A stretch of DNA of 16,315 nt from positions 1 through 16,315 of the forward strand of contig MHDY01000228.1 of NCBI GenBank assembly GCA_001803705.1. Reading direction: 5' to 3'. Below the pieces are notes generated by a model. That model saw only the letters and a list, made by a program, of their open reading frames with translations, was not told the origin of the DNA and searched no databases. This document shows positions 1 to 7,113 of the stretch, piece by piece. Position 1 is the first letter of the stretch; each line of letters begins with the position of its first letter. The DNA is from Nitrospirae bacterium GWC2_56_14. GTDB lineage: Bacteria > Nitrospirota > UBA9217. The position numbers and the translations under genes were made by a program.

Positions 1-667
1 CGCGGTTCCCGCCCAGATACACCAGCACGGCGTTGGCCGTGGCCGCAATGCCCACGAGCCCGATGGCCAGTCCGTCGAGGCCGTCGGTGAGGTTCACGGC
101 ATTCGACGATCCCACGATCACGACCACCACAAAAGGGATGTAGAACCACCCCAGGTCGATCAGGACGTTCTTCATGAACGGCACCGAAAGATAGGTGCTT
201 TTGGGATCGCTCGGATTATAAAAAAGGAAGAACCCGACGGCCAGTGCCGCGGCGATCTGCAGCCCGAACTTCTCCAGGGCCCGAAGGCCTGTGGAGCGTT
301 TTTTCACCACCTTCAGATAGTCGTCCCAAAACCCGATGGCGCCGAAGGCAAGGGTGGCAAGGAGCACCACCCAGACGTATTTGTTCGTGAGGTCGGACCA
401 CAGCAGGGCCGAGCCCGCCAATGCAACAATGATGAGCAGGCCGCCCATGGTCGGCGTGCCCTGTTTGGTGAGATGGCTCTGGGGGCCGTCGTCGCGGACC
501 TGCTGCCCCACCTTAAGCCTCCGGAGCCAGGCGATCATGGGCTTGCCGAAGACGAAGCTCACGATAAGCGCGGTCAGGACCGCACCGGCGCTCCGGAAGG
601 TGATGTACTTGAAGACGTTGAACCCGGAGAAATGGTCGCGCAGCGGGTAGAGCAGATGATAGAGCAT
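1..667 (-). CDS. mraY: MraY, phospho-MurNAc-pentapeptide transferase (3' end off window)
   Basis: Integral membrane enzyme that moves phospho-MurNAc-pentapeptide from UDP to undecaprenyl phosphate, making lipid I. I translated it directly: the first 222 codons are open from the ATG at 667 to the window edge; the family is about 360 residues. Visible motifs are GTPTMGG at about residues 70-76, the catalytic DD pair in FWDDYLK (113-119), and NAVNLTDGLDG (189-199), with hydrophobic segments at about 27-45, 78-90, 97-112, 136-150 and 174-187. The ATG overlaps the murF stop by one base (TAATG). A GGAGG lies 7 nt upstream (675-679), so translation is probably coupled to murF. Family identity is certain; only the C-terminal part is missing because the window ends. 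Confidence 0.96.
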   Translation of the reverse strand, partial: MLYHLLYPLRDHFSGFNVFKYITFRSAGAVLTALIVSFVFGKPMIAWLRRLKVGQQVRDDGPQSHLTKQGTPTMGGLLIIVALAGSALLWSDLTNKYVWVVLLATLAFGAIGFWDDYLKVVKKRSTGLRALEKFGLQIAAALAVGFFLFYNPSDPKSTYLSVPFMKNVLIDLGWFYIPFVVVVIVGSSNAVNLTDGLDGLAIGLVGIAATANAVLVYLGGNR

Positions 668-2034
668 TAGAATTCCTCCAGGATCTTTTCCATCTTCATG
701 CCGCGCGAGCCCTTGATGAGCACGGCGTCGCCGTTCTTGGATTCCTTCGCCAGCCGCGCCGCGGCCCCGGCATGCGATCGTGCCGCGAACAGGCGCTCTT
801 TCGGCATCCCCGCCTCGCGGGCGCCTTCGAGCATCTGCTTCGCCTGCGGACCAACGGCGATCAGCACGTCCACGCCGAGGCGCGCAGCGATCCTGCCGAT
901 CGCGCGGTGCTCCTCGATGGAAGAAGCGCCGAGCTCAAGCATGTCGCCCAGCACGGCCACGGACCGCGCTCCCGGCCGCAGGGTCACCAGCGTTTCGAGC
1001 GCAGCCTTGACCGAGCCGGGGTTGGCATTGTAATGATCGGCCAGCACCGTCCTGCCCTTGACCACTTTGAGCTCGGAGCGCATGGCAACCGGGGCAAAAT
1101 CATCAAGTCCGTATTTTATCGTCTCGAGCGGCAGGCCCACGGCGAGCGCCGCGGCTGCTGCGGCCAGCGCATTGTAGATATTGTGCCTGCCCACGGCGCG
1201 GAGCCGCACGTTCGCCTTCGAACCCTCCGCCTCGAGCGTAAAATCGGTGAACTCTTTGTCCTGCCGGATACCTGCGGCCCGCACGTCCGCCTGCTGTTCG
1301 ATGCCGAAGGAAAGGACGCGGCCGGTCCACTTCTTTTTGAGCGTTTCGAAATAGGGATCATCGGCATTCAGCACGGCGGTCCCGTCGGCCTTAATATTTC
1401 CGAGCAACTCCGCCTTGGCCCCTGCAACCCCGTCCAGGGAGCCCAGGAACTCAAGGTGCGCCGGGCCGATGTTCGTGATCACTCCCACGTCGGGGTTCAC
1501 AAGCCGGGCCAGCAGATCGATCTCGCCCGGGGCGCTCATGCCCATCTCGACGACCGCGGCGCGGTGGTCCTTCGTAAGCTGCATCAGCGTAAGCGGTACG
1601 CCGATGTGGTTGTTCAGGTTCCCTTCGTTTTTCAGCACCGGCCCCTGCTGCTTCAGAATGCCGGCGGTCATCTCCTTGGTCGTGGTCTTGCCGTTCGACC
1701 CGGTGATGCCCACCATGGGAAGAGAGAACTTTTTGCGGTGCAGGAACGATATCTCCTGGAGGGCCCGCAGGGTATCCTCCACGGGAATGATGTTCGGCAG
1801 GCCGCCGATCTTCCCGAATTGTGTTTCCAGGATGGATTTATCGACAATGGCGCCCCAGGCGCCTTTTTGCATCACCTCGGGCACGAAGTCGTGTCCATCG
1901 AAGCGGTCTCCCTTGATCGCCACAAAGAGCTCGCCTTCCTTGATCTTCCGGGAGTCTATGGATACACCCTTGATCTCCATTGCCTCGATCCTTTCGAGTA
2001 CGGCCATCAGCTTCATTTTTTCAGCGTCATTCAT
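667..2034 (-). CDS. murF: MurF, UDP-MurNAc-tripeptide-D-Ala-D-Ala ligase
   Basis: Cytoplasmic ATP-dependent ligase that adds D-Ala-D-Ala to UDP-MurNAc-tripeptide. It shows the Mur ligase layout: N-terminal substrate domain with GVSIDSR at 23-29, P-loop GSNGKTTT at 112-119, NEGNLNNHIG at 137-146, TNIGPAHLEF at 187-196, DHYNANPGS at 333-341, LGDMLELG at 362-369 and a C-terminal KGSRGMKME at 441-449. Length 455 is normal. The start is uncertain. The ATG at 2034 has no Shine-Dalgarno sequence, and an in-frame ATG at 1980 (Met19) has AAGGA 8 nt upstream. The segment before GVSIDSR looks shorter than in typical MurF and lacks the usual Gly-Gly stretch. A repeat-like sequence sits in the 101-nt gap to murE and may have disturbed this 5' end. 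Confidence 0.96.
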   Translation of the reverse strand: MNDAEKMKLMAVLERIEAMEIKGVSIDSRKIKEGELFVAIKGDRFDGHDFVPEVMQKGAWGAIVDKSILETQFGKIGGLPNIIPVEDTLRALQEISFLHRKKFSLPMVGITGSNGKTTTKEMTAGILKQQGPVLKNEGNLNNHIGVPLTLMQLTKDHRAAVVEMGMSAPGEIDLLARLVNPDVGVITNIGPAHLEFLGSLDGVAGAKAELLGNIKADGTAVLNADDPYFETLKKKWTGRVLSFGIEQQADVRAAGIRQDKEFTDFTLEAEGSKANVRLRAVGRHNIYNALAAAAAALAVGLPLETIKYGLDDFAPVAMRSELKVVKGRTVLADHYNANPGSVKAALETLVTLRPGARSVAVLGDMLELGASSIEEHRAIGRIAARLGVDVLIAVGPQAKQMLEGAREAGMPKERLFAARSHAGAAARLAKESKNGDAVLIKGSRGMKMEKILEEF

Positions 2035-2109
2035 TGCTTGATTTCAATTCAGCGTGACGGAGTTCGCATACACCGATCCCGAACCGGAATCGCATCTGTT
2101 CGTGCTTTA

Positions 2110-2168
2110 ATTCCGCAATCCGCAATTTCATTCCTCTATGCCCTGCAGCCGCATTCCGCACTTCGCTT
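2110..2168. repeat. Further copy of the GCGGAT/GCGGAAT repeat in the murE-murF gap
   Basis: On the plus strand 2110-2128 reads ATTCCGCAATCCGCAATTT, sharing its first 13 bases with 7076-7088. A second cluster of the same GCGGAAT words (about 2149-2162) lies inside the last codons of murE. It fills part of the 101-nt gap between murE and murF (2035-2135), where I see no promoter or gene. Confidence 0.55.
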
Positions 2169-3680
2169 CCTCTTCCCGATCGCTTCGCGCGCCACCTCGC
2201 GGTCGTCGAAATGGTGCTTCGTGTCGCCGATGATCTGGTAATCCTCGTGCCCCTTTCCGGCAAGCACGACGATGTCCCCGGCCTTTGCAAGCATGATCGC
2301 CGCGCCGATCGCATCGGCGCGGTCGGGAATGACCAGATAGGGCGTTTTCCCGGGAATGGTGCGATCTGCTTCCGCCGGCGAAGCGACCCTGCTCCCCGAA
2401 GCGATCATGCCGCTTTCTATCTCACCGATGATGGCCTGCGGGTCTTCGGTCCTCGGATTGTCCGTGGTGACGATTGCAAGGTCGCTCCTGTTCACCGCAA
2501 CAGCGCCCATGGCGGGCCGCTTGGTCCGGTCCCGGTCTCCGCCGCAGCCGAACAGCGTGATCACCCTGCCTGTTGCTATTTCCCGGACAGCATCAAGCAG
2601 CTTCTCCAGCGAATCTTCGGTATGCGCGTAGTCCACGATGACACCGAAGCACTGCCCCGCTTCCACCTTCTCCATCCTGCCCGGCACGGCCTTCATGGCC
2701 GTTATGCCCTGGCTGATCGTTGCGGCGCTCAAGCCCTGAGACAGGCCGGCGCCGATGGCGGCGAGAATATTATAGACATTGTGCTTCCCGATAAGCGGCG
2801 ACTCCACCGCGATCATGCCGATGGGCGTATGCGCGGAAAAAGAGAGCCCGCTGATGCCGTGGCCGATCTCCTTTGCCGGATAAATGTCGGCCTCTGCGGT
2901 CATGCCGTAGGTATACACCTTCGCCTTCGTCTTTCCAATGATGTCCGAAGAGACCGCATCGTCTCCATTGACCACCGCGGTCTTGTCCGCGGCAAGAACC
3001 GTAAAGAGCCGGAGCTTTGCCTGAAAATAGGACCCCAGGTTCTTATGAAAGTCCAGGTGGTCCTGCGCCAGGTTCGTGAAGAGGGCGGTCTCGAACACGC
3101 AGCCGTCGGTGCGGCCCAGCGCCAGGGCATGGGAGGAAACTTCCATGACGCAATAATCAACGCGGGCGGCCGCCATCTCAGCCAGGAGCCGTTGCAGATC
3201 CAGCGACTCAGGCGTCGTGTTCGGCGCGGGATATACCTTGTCCCCCACGCGATAGTCGATGGTGCCGATGAGCCCGGTCCGGTAACCGGCGGCTTCGATC
3301 ATCGACCGGACCAGATAGCTCGTGGTCGTCTTGCCCTTCGTGCCGGTAATGCCGATGAGCTTGAGCCGCTCTGAAGGCCTGCCGTAAAAGACCGTTGCAA
3401 GGCGCGCAAGGGCAACGCGGGAGTCCGGCACAACAATGACCGGCGCAGCGCCCGTGCCTGTCGCCTCCCGCTGTTCCTCGGCAATGACCGCGACAGCACC
3501 CTGCGCAAGGGCCTGCGGAATAAACTGATGGCCGTCCGAGTGAAATCCCCGCACGGCCACAAAGAGCGACCCGGCGGTGATCGTCCGGGAGTCCTGGGAA
3601 AGGGCCACAACCTCGCTGTCCCGGCAATGCACGGGCAGCGCGACCTGCAGTGCCGTGGTCAGCAATTCACTGAGCTTCAT
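2136..3680 (-). CDS. murE: MurE, UDP-MurNAc-L-Ala-D-Glu:meso-DAP ligase
   Basis: Cytoplasmic ligase adding the third residue to the peptidoglycan stem peptide. The 514-residue product has the three-domain Mur fold: SQDSRTI near 28-34, P-loop GTKGKTTT at 113-120, NTTPESL at 154-160, EVSSHAL at 180-186, the amino-acid-selecting motif DNPRTEDP at 407-414 and GKGHEDYQ at 475-482. DNPR is the signature of meso-diaminopimelate-adding enzymes; lysine-adding enzymes differ there. The ATG overlaps the ftsI stop (ATGA), so the two are translationally coupled. After the conserved FDDREVAREA block the protein runs on for about 14 residues rich in Arg/Cys. That tail is partly encoded by GCGGAAT-type sequence resembling the repeat just downstream, so it may be repeat-derived. 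Confidence 0.97.
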   Translation of the reverse strand: MKLSELLTTALQVALPVHCRDSEVVALSQDSRTITAGSLFVAVRGFHSDGHQFIPQALAQGAVAVIAEEQREATGTGAAPVIVVPDSRVALARLATVFYGRPSERLKLIGITGTKGKTTTSYLVRSMIEAAGYRTGLIGTIDYRVGDKVYPAPNTTPESLDLQRLLAEMAAARVDYCVMEVSSHALALGRTDGCVFETALFTNLAQDHLDFHKNLGSYFQAKLRLFTVLAADKTAVVNGDDAVSSDIIGKTKAKVYTYGMTAEADIYPAKEIGHGISGLSFSAHTPIGMIAVESPLIGKHNVYNILAAIGAGLSQGLSAATISQGITAMKAVPGRMEKVEAGQCFGVIVDYAHTEDSLEKLLDAVREIATGRVITLFGCGGDRDRTKRPAMGAVAVNRSDLAIVTTDNPRTEDPQAIIGEIESGMIASGSRVASPAEADRTIPGKTPYLVIPDRADAIGAAIMLAKAGDIVVLAGKGHEDYQIIGDTKHHFDDREVAREAIGKRKRSAECGCRA

Positions 3681-5419
3681 CGGTTCACCAGGAGCATGCC
3701 GCCTCCCGCATCATCGGGCGCCACCTGCAGATAGGCCAGGCTCTGCTCCGCCACGGCCCGGAACACAGGCGCTGCCACCGTTCCGCCGTAAATGTCCCCT
3801 TCAGGGGTGTCGACCATCACGAGGATCACCAGTTTCGGCGACAACGCCGGCACGAAGCCCACAAAGGAACTGACATACTCTTTTTTCGAATACGAGCCGG
3901 TCAGCGTGTCGATCTTCTGGGCCGTGCCGGTCTTGCCTGCCGCGCTGTAACCCGCGGGTTTCGCCTGCTTCCCGGTGCCGGTGGCGACGACCCGCTGCAG
4001 CATCTTGCTCACCTTTGCGCAGGTCTCTTTCGAGATGGCCCGGCCGACCGGCTGCGGTGCGAATTTTTTTCCAAGCCCGCCGTCCTGTTCCACGATCCGG
4101 GAGACGAGATAAGGTTTCATGAGCATGCCGCCGTTGGCCAGCACGCCGTAGGCCGCGGCCATCTGGATGGGCGTCACGCCGATCTCCTGGCCGATGGCGA
4201 TGGAGCCGATCGAGACGCCCGACCACAGCCTGCGGTCCTTGAGCAGCCCCGGGATCTCGCCGGGAATGTCCACGCCGGTCTTCTGTCCGAACCCGAAAGC
4301 GGTGATGTATCTGGCGAAGCGTTCCTTGCCGAGCCGCAGGGCGACCTTGATGGTCCCCACGTTGCTCGAATCGGCGATCACGTCCGTGAACGTCAGCACC
4401 CCGCTCCGGTGGGCATCGCTGATCACCCGGTCGGCAACCTTGATGCTCCCGGCGCTGCAGTCGATCTTCTCCAGCGGGTGCACGACCTTCTCTTCCAGCG
4501 CGGCTGCTGCAAGCACCACTTTAAAGATCGAGCCGGGCTCGAACACGTCGGTCACGCCGCGGTTCCGCCACTCTCCCGACCGGTATTGCTGCGGCTCGTT
4601 CGGGTTGAAGGCCGGCCGGCCGTGGGCCGCGGCCACCGCCAAAGCAAGCAGCTCGCCGGTGCCGGGGTCCATGACAATGCAGACCCCGCCCTTCGCCCGG
4701 GCGGTCGTGACCGCGCGCTCAAGCTCCCGGTCGGCAATATGCTGGATCACCTCGTCGATGGTGAGGATGATGTCGTTGCCTGACTTCGGCAGCCGGTACT
4801 GGAAGCCGGGGCCGCCGGGAAAGACCGTCCTGCCCACGGCGTCCTTTTCCGCCAGCACCCAGCCGTTCACGCCGCGAAGCTCCTTGTCATAGGTGCGCTC
4901 CAGGCCTTCGAGCCCTTCGTTGTCCATGCCCGTAAAACCGAGCACCGGACCGGCCAGCGCCTTCTTGGGATAGAACCGGCGGCTTTCGAACCTGAACCCC
5001 ACGTCCTTGGACCCCAGGTCCTTCACTTTCGCGGCGCGGCCCGGCTCCACCTTGCGGCTGATCCAGACGAAATGTTTATCGCTCCTGAGCCGGCGCTCCA
5101 GCGTCTTCGGGTCCTCGCGCAGGATCCGCGAAAGCTGCTGCGCCATCTGCCGGGGGTTCTCCATATCGGACGGCACGCCGTAGACCGATTCCACCTCGAG
5201 GCTCACGGCAAGTTCCCGCTCCTGCCGGTCGAAGATCGTCCCGCGTTTTGATTCCAGCTTGACCACGCGCTGCTGCTGACGCTCTGCGCGGGCTGCAAGG
5301 TCCGCCCGGTCGATGACCTGCAAATACACGAGCCGCCCTGCGACCAGCGCGAAACCCAGCGCGATCAACGCAACTATAAGGAGTATCCTCCCCCGCCTGT
5401 CCATCCGATCCTGCTCCAT
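3677..5419 (-). CDS. ftsI: FtsI / PBP3, division-specific peptidoglycan transpeptidase
   Basis: Class B penicillin-binding protein that cross-links septal peptidoglycan as partner of FtsW and the FtsQLB complex. It has a short cytoplasmic N-terminus, one membrane segment at about 12-34, and the pedestal motif RGTIFDR at 59-65. The transpeptidase domain carries SIFK at 297-300 (catalytic Ser297), SSN at 351-353 and KTGTA at 496-500. Length 580 is normal and the C-terminus has no PASTA domain. The ATG at 5419 has only a weak ribosome site; Met6 (5404) is an alternative, preceded by AGGA. The stop overlaps the murE start by 4 nt. The adjacent ftsL upstream supports the division role rather than a sporulation or elongation PBP. 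Confidence 0.96.
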   Translation of the reverse strand: MEQDRMDRRGRILLIVALIALGFALVAGRLVYLQVIDRADLAARAERQQQRVVKLESKRGTIFDRQERELAVSLEVESVYGVPSDMENPRQMAQQLSRILREDPKTLERRLRSDKHFVWISRKVEPGRAAKVKDLGSKDVGFRFESRRFYPKKALAGPVLGFTGMDNEGLEGLERTYDKELRGVNGWVLAEKDAVGRTVFPGGPGFQYRLPKSGNDIILTIDEVIQHIADRELERAVTTARAKGGVCIVMDPGTGELLALAVAAAHGRPAFNPNEPQQYRSGEWRNRGVTDVFEPGSIFKVVLAAAALEEKVVHPLEKIDCSAGSIKVADRVISDAHRSGVLTFTDVIADSSNVGTIKVALRLGKERFARYITAFGFGQKTGVDIPGEIPGLLKDRRLWSGVSIGSIAIGQEIGVTPIQMAAAYGVLANGGMLMKPYLVSRIVEQDGGLGKKFAPQPVGRAISKETCAKVSKMLQRVVATGTGKQAKPAGYSAAGKTGTAQKIDTLTGSYSKKEYVSSFVGFVPALSPKLVILVMVDTPEGDIYGGTVAAPVFRAVAEQSLAYLQVAPDDAGGGMLLVNR

Positions 5420-5431
5420 GGTGCTACCCCG

Positions 5432-5460
5432 ACCGGTCCCGGCCGCGGGCCCGAACCGGT
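5432..5460 (-). other. GC-rich hairpin in the ftsL-ftsI gap
   Basis: A 29-nt imperfect inverted repeat, two 13-nt arms beginning and ending in ACCGGT with two mismatches and a 3-nt loop, fills most of the 40-nt gap. It touches the ftsL stop and ends about 12 nt before the ftsI ATG. No U-tract follows, so it is not a canonical terminator. It might affect ftsI translation or mRNA processing; that is inference. Confidence 0.45.
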
Positions 5461-5801
5461 TATTTCGCCCGCTGCGCGGCCTTCGGCTGTTGCTTCACCA
5501 CGATGAGATTTTCCTTGGCGATCCGCACCATACCGAGACGCTTGAGCGCGATCTCCTCGATCCGCGCCGGCGACGACAGGCTGGCAGCCTCGATGCGCAA
5601 AGCGCGGTTCTCGCGTTCCAGATCGCGCTTTTCCTTCTCCAACGCCTCGATCTGATACCCCAGCTGGACGATCTTGACCTTGCCGCCCACATAGAGCAGC
5701 AGGGCCGCGACGATCACGAGGACCGCCAGGACCCGGCGCAAGCTTCCCCGGTTGCCCCGTTCGAATACAAAAGACCCTATGTCGCCTGTTCGTGTCTGCA
5801 T
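5460..5801 (-). CDS. ftsL: FtsL, divisome bitopic membrane protein
   Basis: Small bitopic protein of the FtsQLB subcomplex, which recruits and activates FtsWI. The 113-residue product has a basic cytoplasmic N-terminus (to about residue 23), one membrane segment at about 24-40 and an ExxLExExRxLExE coiled coil at about 45-75. After that comes SPARIEEIALKRLGM (77-91), the typical FtsL end motif. The family is weakly conserved in sequence, so the call rests on size, topology, this motif and position directly before ftsI. The ATG at 5801 has only a weak GGTG upstream. A 250-nt gap with an inverted-repeat element separates it from rsmH, and a 40-nt gap with a GC-rich hairpin separates it from ftsI. 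Confidence 0.9.
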   Translation of the reverse strand: MQTRTGDIGSFVFERGNRGSLRRVLAVLVIVAALLLYVGGKVKIVQLGYQIEALEKEKRDLERENRALRIEAASLSSPARIEEIALKRLGMVRIAKENLIVVKQQPKAAQRAK

Positions 5802-5827
5802 TATTTCACCACACCGGACTTCTCTGC

Positions 5828-5833
5828 ATTATA
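5828..5833 (-). promoter_or_regulatory. Possible internal -10 element before ftsL
   Basis: A perfect TATAAT on the minus strand lies inside a GCATTATAATGC palindrome (5826-5837), about 27 nt upstream of the ftsL ATG. The best -35 candidate, TTGAGG (5854-5859), is 20 nt away, which is too far for a good sigma70 promoter. It could partly restore expression downstream of the repeat insertion, but AT-rich filler sequence can give such a hexamer by chance. Confidence 0.22.
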
Positions 5834-5902
5834 ATGCTGAGCTGTTCACTTTTCCTCAAGGTATTGTTGTTATATCCTAAACCGGACAAGCCGAAACCAG
5901 AA

Positions 5903-6011
5903 TTTGCCACGAAGACTCGAAGTCACGAAGAACAACAAAAATTGTTAAAGATACTATTATTAATAACTTGGTTTAAGGCCGTACTTTGTGTCTTCGTGCC
6001 TTCGTGGCAAA
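5903..6011. repeat. Inverted-repeat element built of CACGAAG units
   Basis: Two 28-nt arms (5903-5930 and 5984-6011) are inverted copies matching at 24 of 28 positions. Each arm begins with TTTGCCACGAAG and is made of about 9-nt CACGAAGNN-like units; a 53-nt AT-rich centre separates them. It lies in the 250-nt rsmH-ftsL gap (5802-6051), where no gene is visible. Open frames across it translate to low-complexity peptides on either strand. A related element with CACAAA-type units lies at 10466-10628. Similar sequences recur in the intergenic regions of some environmental bacterial genomes, from memory. Confidence 0.75.
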
Positions 6012-6051
6012 ATATTCCTGCCGTTTTGAGTAGTAGAATCTAATCCGCTCG

Positions 6052-7041
6052 CTAACTCTGCGCTGATAGCTTCTCCGCACCCCGAAGCTTTGCGCTTCGC
6101 GAAGCAGGGTTGCGGTCGACCTCGTCAGGCCCCGCGGTGACCGGCCTTTTGGTCAGCACGCGGAGCTCCGGGACCTTTCCGCAGGCGCACTGCGGCAGCT
6201 TCGGCGGACAGACGCAGGAAGTGGCGCCCGCCACAAAGGCCTGTTTGATGATCCGGTCCTCAAGGGAATGAAAGGAGATGACGGCGATCCTGCCGCCGGG
6301 CCTGAGTGCGCGGATCATGTGCTGCAACCCCTCGCGGAGTGCGCCGATCTCGTCGTTCACCGCGATGCGGAGGGCCTGGAACGTCTTGGTGGCAGGGTGA
6401 ATTCGCCGCGGGGGATACGGGGGGAACACGCTCGCGACGATGCCCGCGAACTGGACCGTGCCGGTGATCGGCCCCCGGGTCCGCGCACGCTCGATGGCCC
6501 TGGCGATGGCAACCGCTTTGTCTTCCTCCCCGTATTCGCGGAAGATCCGGACGAGCTCCGCCACGGGAAGCGTATTCACGAGGTCCGCTGCGGTCTGGTG
6601 CCTTGAGCGGTCCATCCGCATGTCGAGCGGTCCGTCGAGCATGAAGCTGAAGCCCCGCTCCGGGGTGCGCAGATGGAACCACGAGACCCCCAGGTCGAGC
6701 ACGATGCCATCGACAGCCTCGTAGCCCAGTTCCTCCAGCACTGCAGGCAGGTCCCGGAAGTTTTGCTGGCGCAACACGGCACGGCTGCCGTAGGGTGCAA
6801 GGACTTCGCGGGCCCGCGCCAGCGCCTGTTCGTCCTGGTCCAGCCCGATGACCACGCCGTCGGGCGCCGATCGCTTCAGGATCTCCGCTGCATGTCCGCC
6901 GCCGCCGAGCGTCCCGTCCACATACAAGCCGCCTGCACGGGGTGCAAGCAGGTCGATTGCTTCGTGGAGCAGAACGGTGATGTGTTCCGATTGCGGATTT
7001 CGGATTTCGGATTTCGGATTTGGATCAGGATCAGATCTCAT
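6052..7041 (-). CDS. rsmH: RsmH (MraW), 16S rRNA C1402 N4-methyltransferase
   Basis: S-adenosylmethionine-dependent methyltransferase acting on 16S rRNA C1402 in the decoding centre. The 329-residue product shows HITVLLHEAIDLL (20-32), the SAM loop VDGTLGGGGH at 41-50, DLGVSWFHL at 116-124, HPATKTFQALRI at 215-226, VISFHSLEDR at 254-263, a CVCPP...CAC cysteine segment (276-287) and the C-terminal NPASRSAKLR at 311-320. Homology normally begins at about HITVLL. Here the only upstream start in this frame is the ATG at 7041, with GAGG 8 nt before it, giving a 19-residue extension. Part of that extension (NPKSEIRNPQSE) is encoded by CGGATTT heptamer repeats. The DLGVS motif is followed by WFHL where many homologues have a Ser/His/Gln-rich run. 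Confidence 0.96.
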   Translation of the reverse strand: MRSDPDPNPKSEIRNPQSEHITVLLHEAIDLLAPRAGGLYVDGTLGGGGHAAEILKRSAPDGVVIGLDQDEQALARAREVLAPYGSRAVLRQQNFRDLPAVLEELGYEAVDGIVLDLGVSWFHLRTPERGFSFMLDGPLDMRMDRSRHQTAADLVNTLPVAELVRIFREYGEEDKAVAIARAIERARTRGPITGTVQFAGIVASVFPPYPPRRIHPATKTFQALRIAVNDEIGALREGLQHMIRALRPGGRIAVISFHSLEDRIIKQAFVAGATSCVCPPKLPQCACGKVPELRVLTKRPVTAGPDEVDRNPASRSAKLRGAEKLSAQS

Positions 7042-7106
7042 GCTGCAATCCTCAACACACGATTCCGCGCCCTACATTCCGCAATCCGTAATCCGAAATC
7101 CGCAAT
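6990..7106. repeat. Inverted pair of CGGATTT-heptamer repeats around the rsmH start
   Basis: The left arm (6990-7018 and on to 7021) contains four consecutive CGGATTT heptamers (6994-7021). The right arm (7078-7106) is its inverted copy, matching at 27 of 29 positions including 17 consecutive ones. The loop (7019-7077) carries the rsmH start codon and its GAGG. The left arm is translated as part of RsmH; the right arm starts 2 nt after the GAGGAG at the STAS gene stop. Confidence 0.8.
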
Positions 7107-7107
7107 G

Positions 7108-7113
7108 CTCCTC
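7108..7113 (-). promoter_or_regulatory. Orphan Shine-Dalgarno (GAGGAG) at the STAS gene stop
   Basis: GAGGAG overlaps the TGA of the STAS gene and is followed within 2 nt by the repeat arm. It has no long reading frame at the proper distance: the TTG after it gives a peptide of under 20 codons. It looks like the former ribosome binding site of rsmH, now 67 nt from the rsmH start. That history is inference. Confidence 0.4.

Noticed and set aside
772..2241. Long plus-strand open frame antisense to murF
   Set aside because: It mirrors murF in a GC-rich sequence, its translation has no family motif and there is no promoter or ribosome site; murF has every Mur ligase motif.
2211..3374. Long plus-strand open frame antisense to murE
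   Set aside because: Shadow of murE codon bias; low-complexity Arg/His-rich translation with no recognisable domain.
5792..6043. 83-residue plus-strand open frame across the rsmH-ftsL gap
   Set aside because: It is the translation of the CACGAAG inverted-repeat element, with no ribosome site, so not a gene.
6994..7021. Tandem CGGATTT heptamers as a CRISPR or VNTR locus
   Set aside because: Units are 7 nt and contiguous with no spacers, so not CRISPR. Variable-number behaviour cannot be judged from one sequence.
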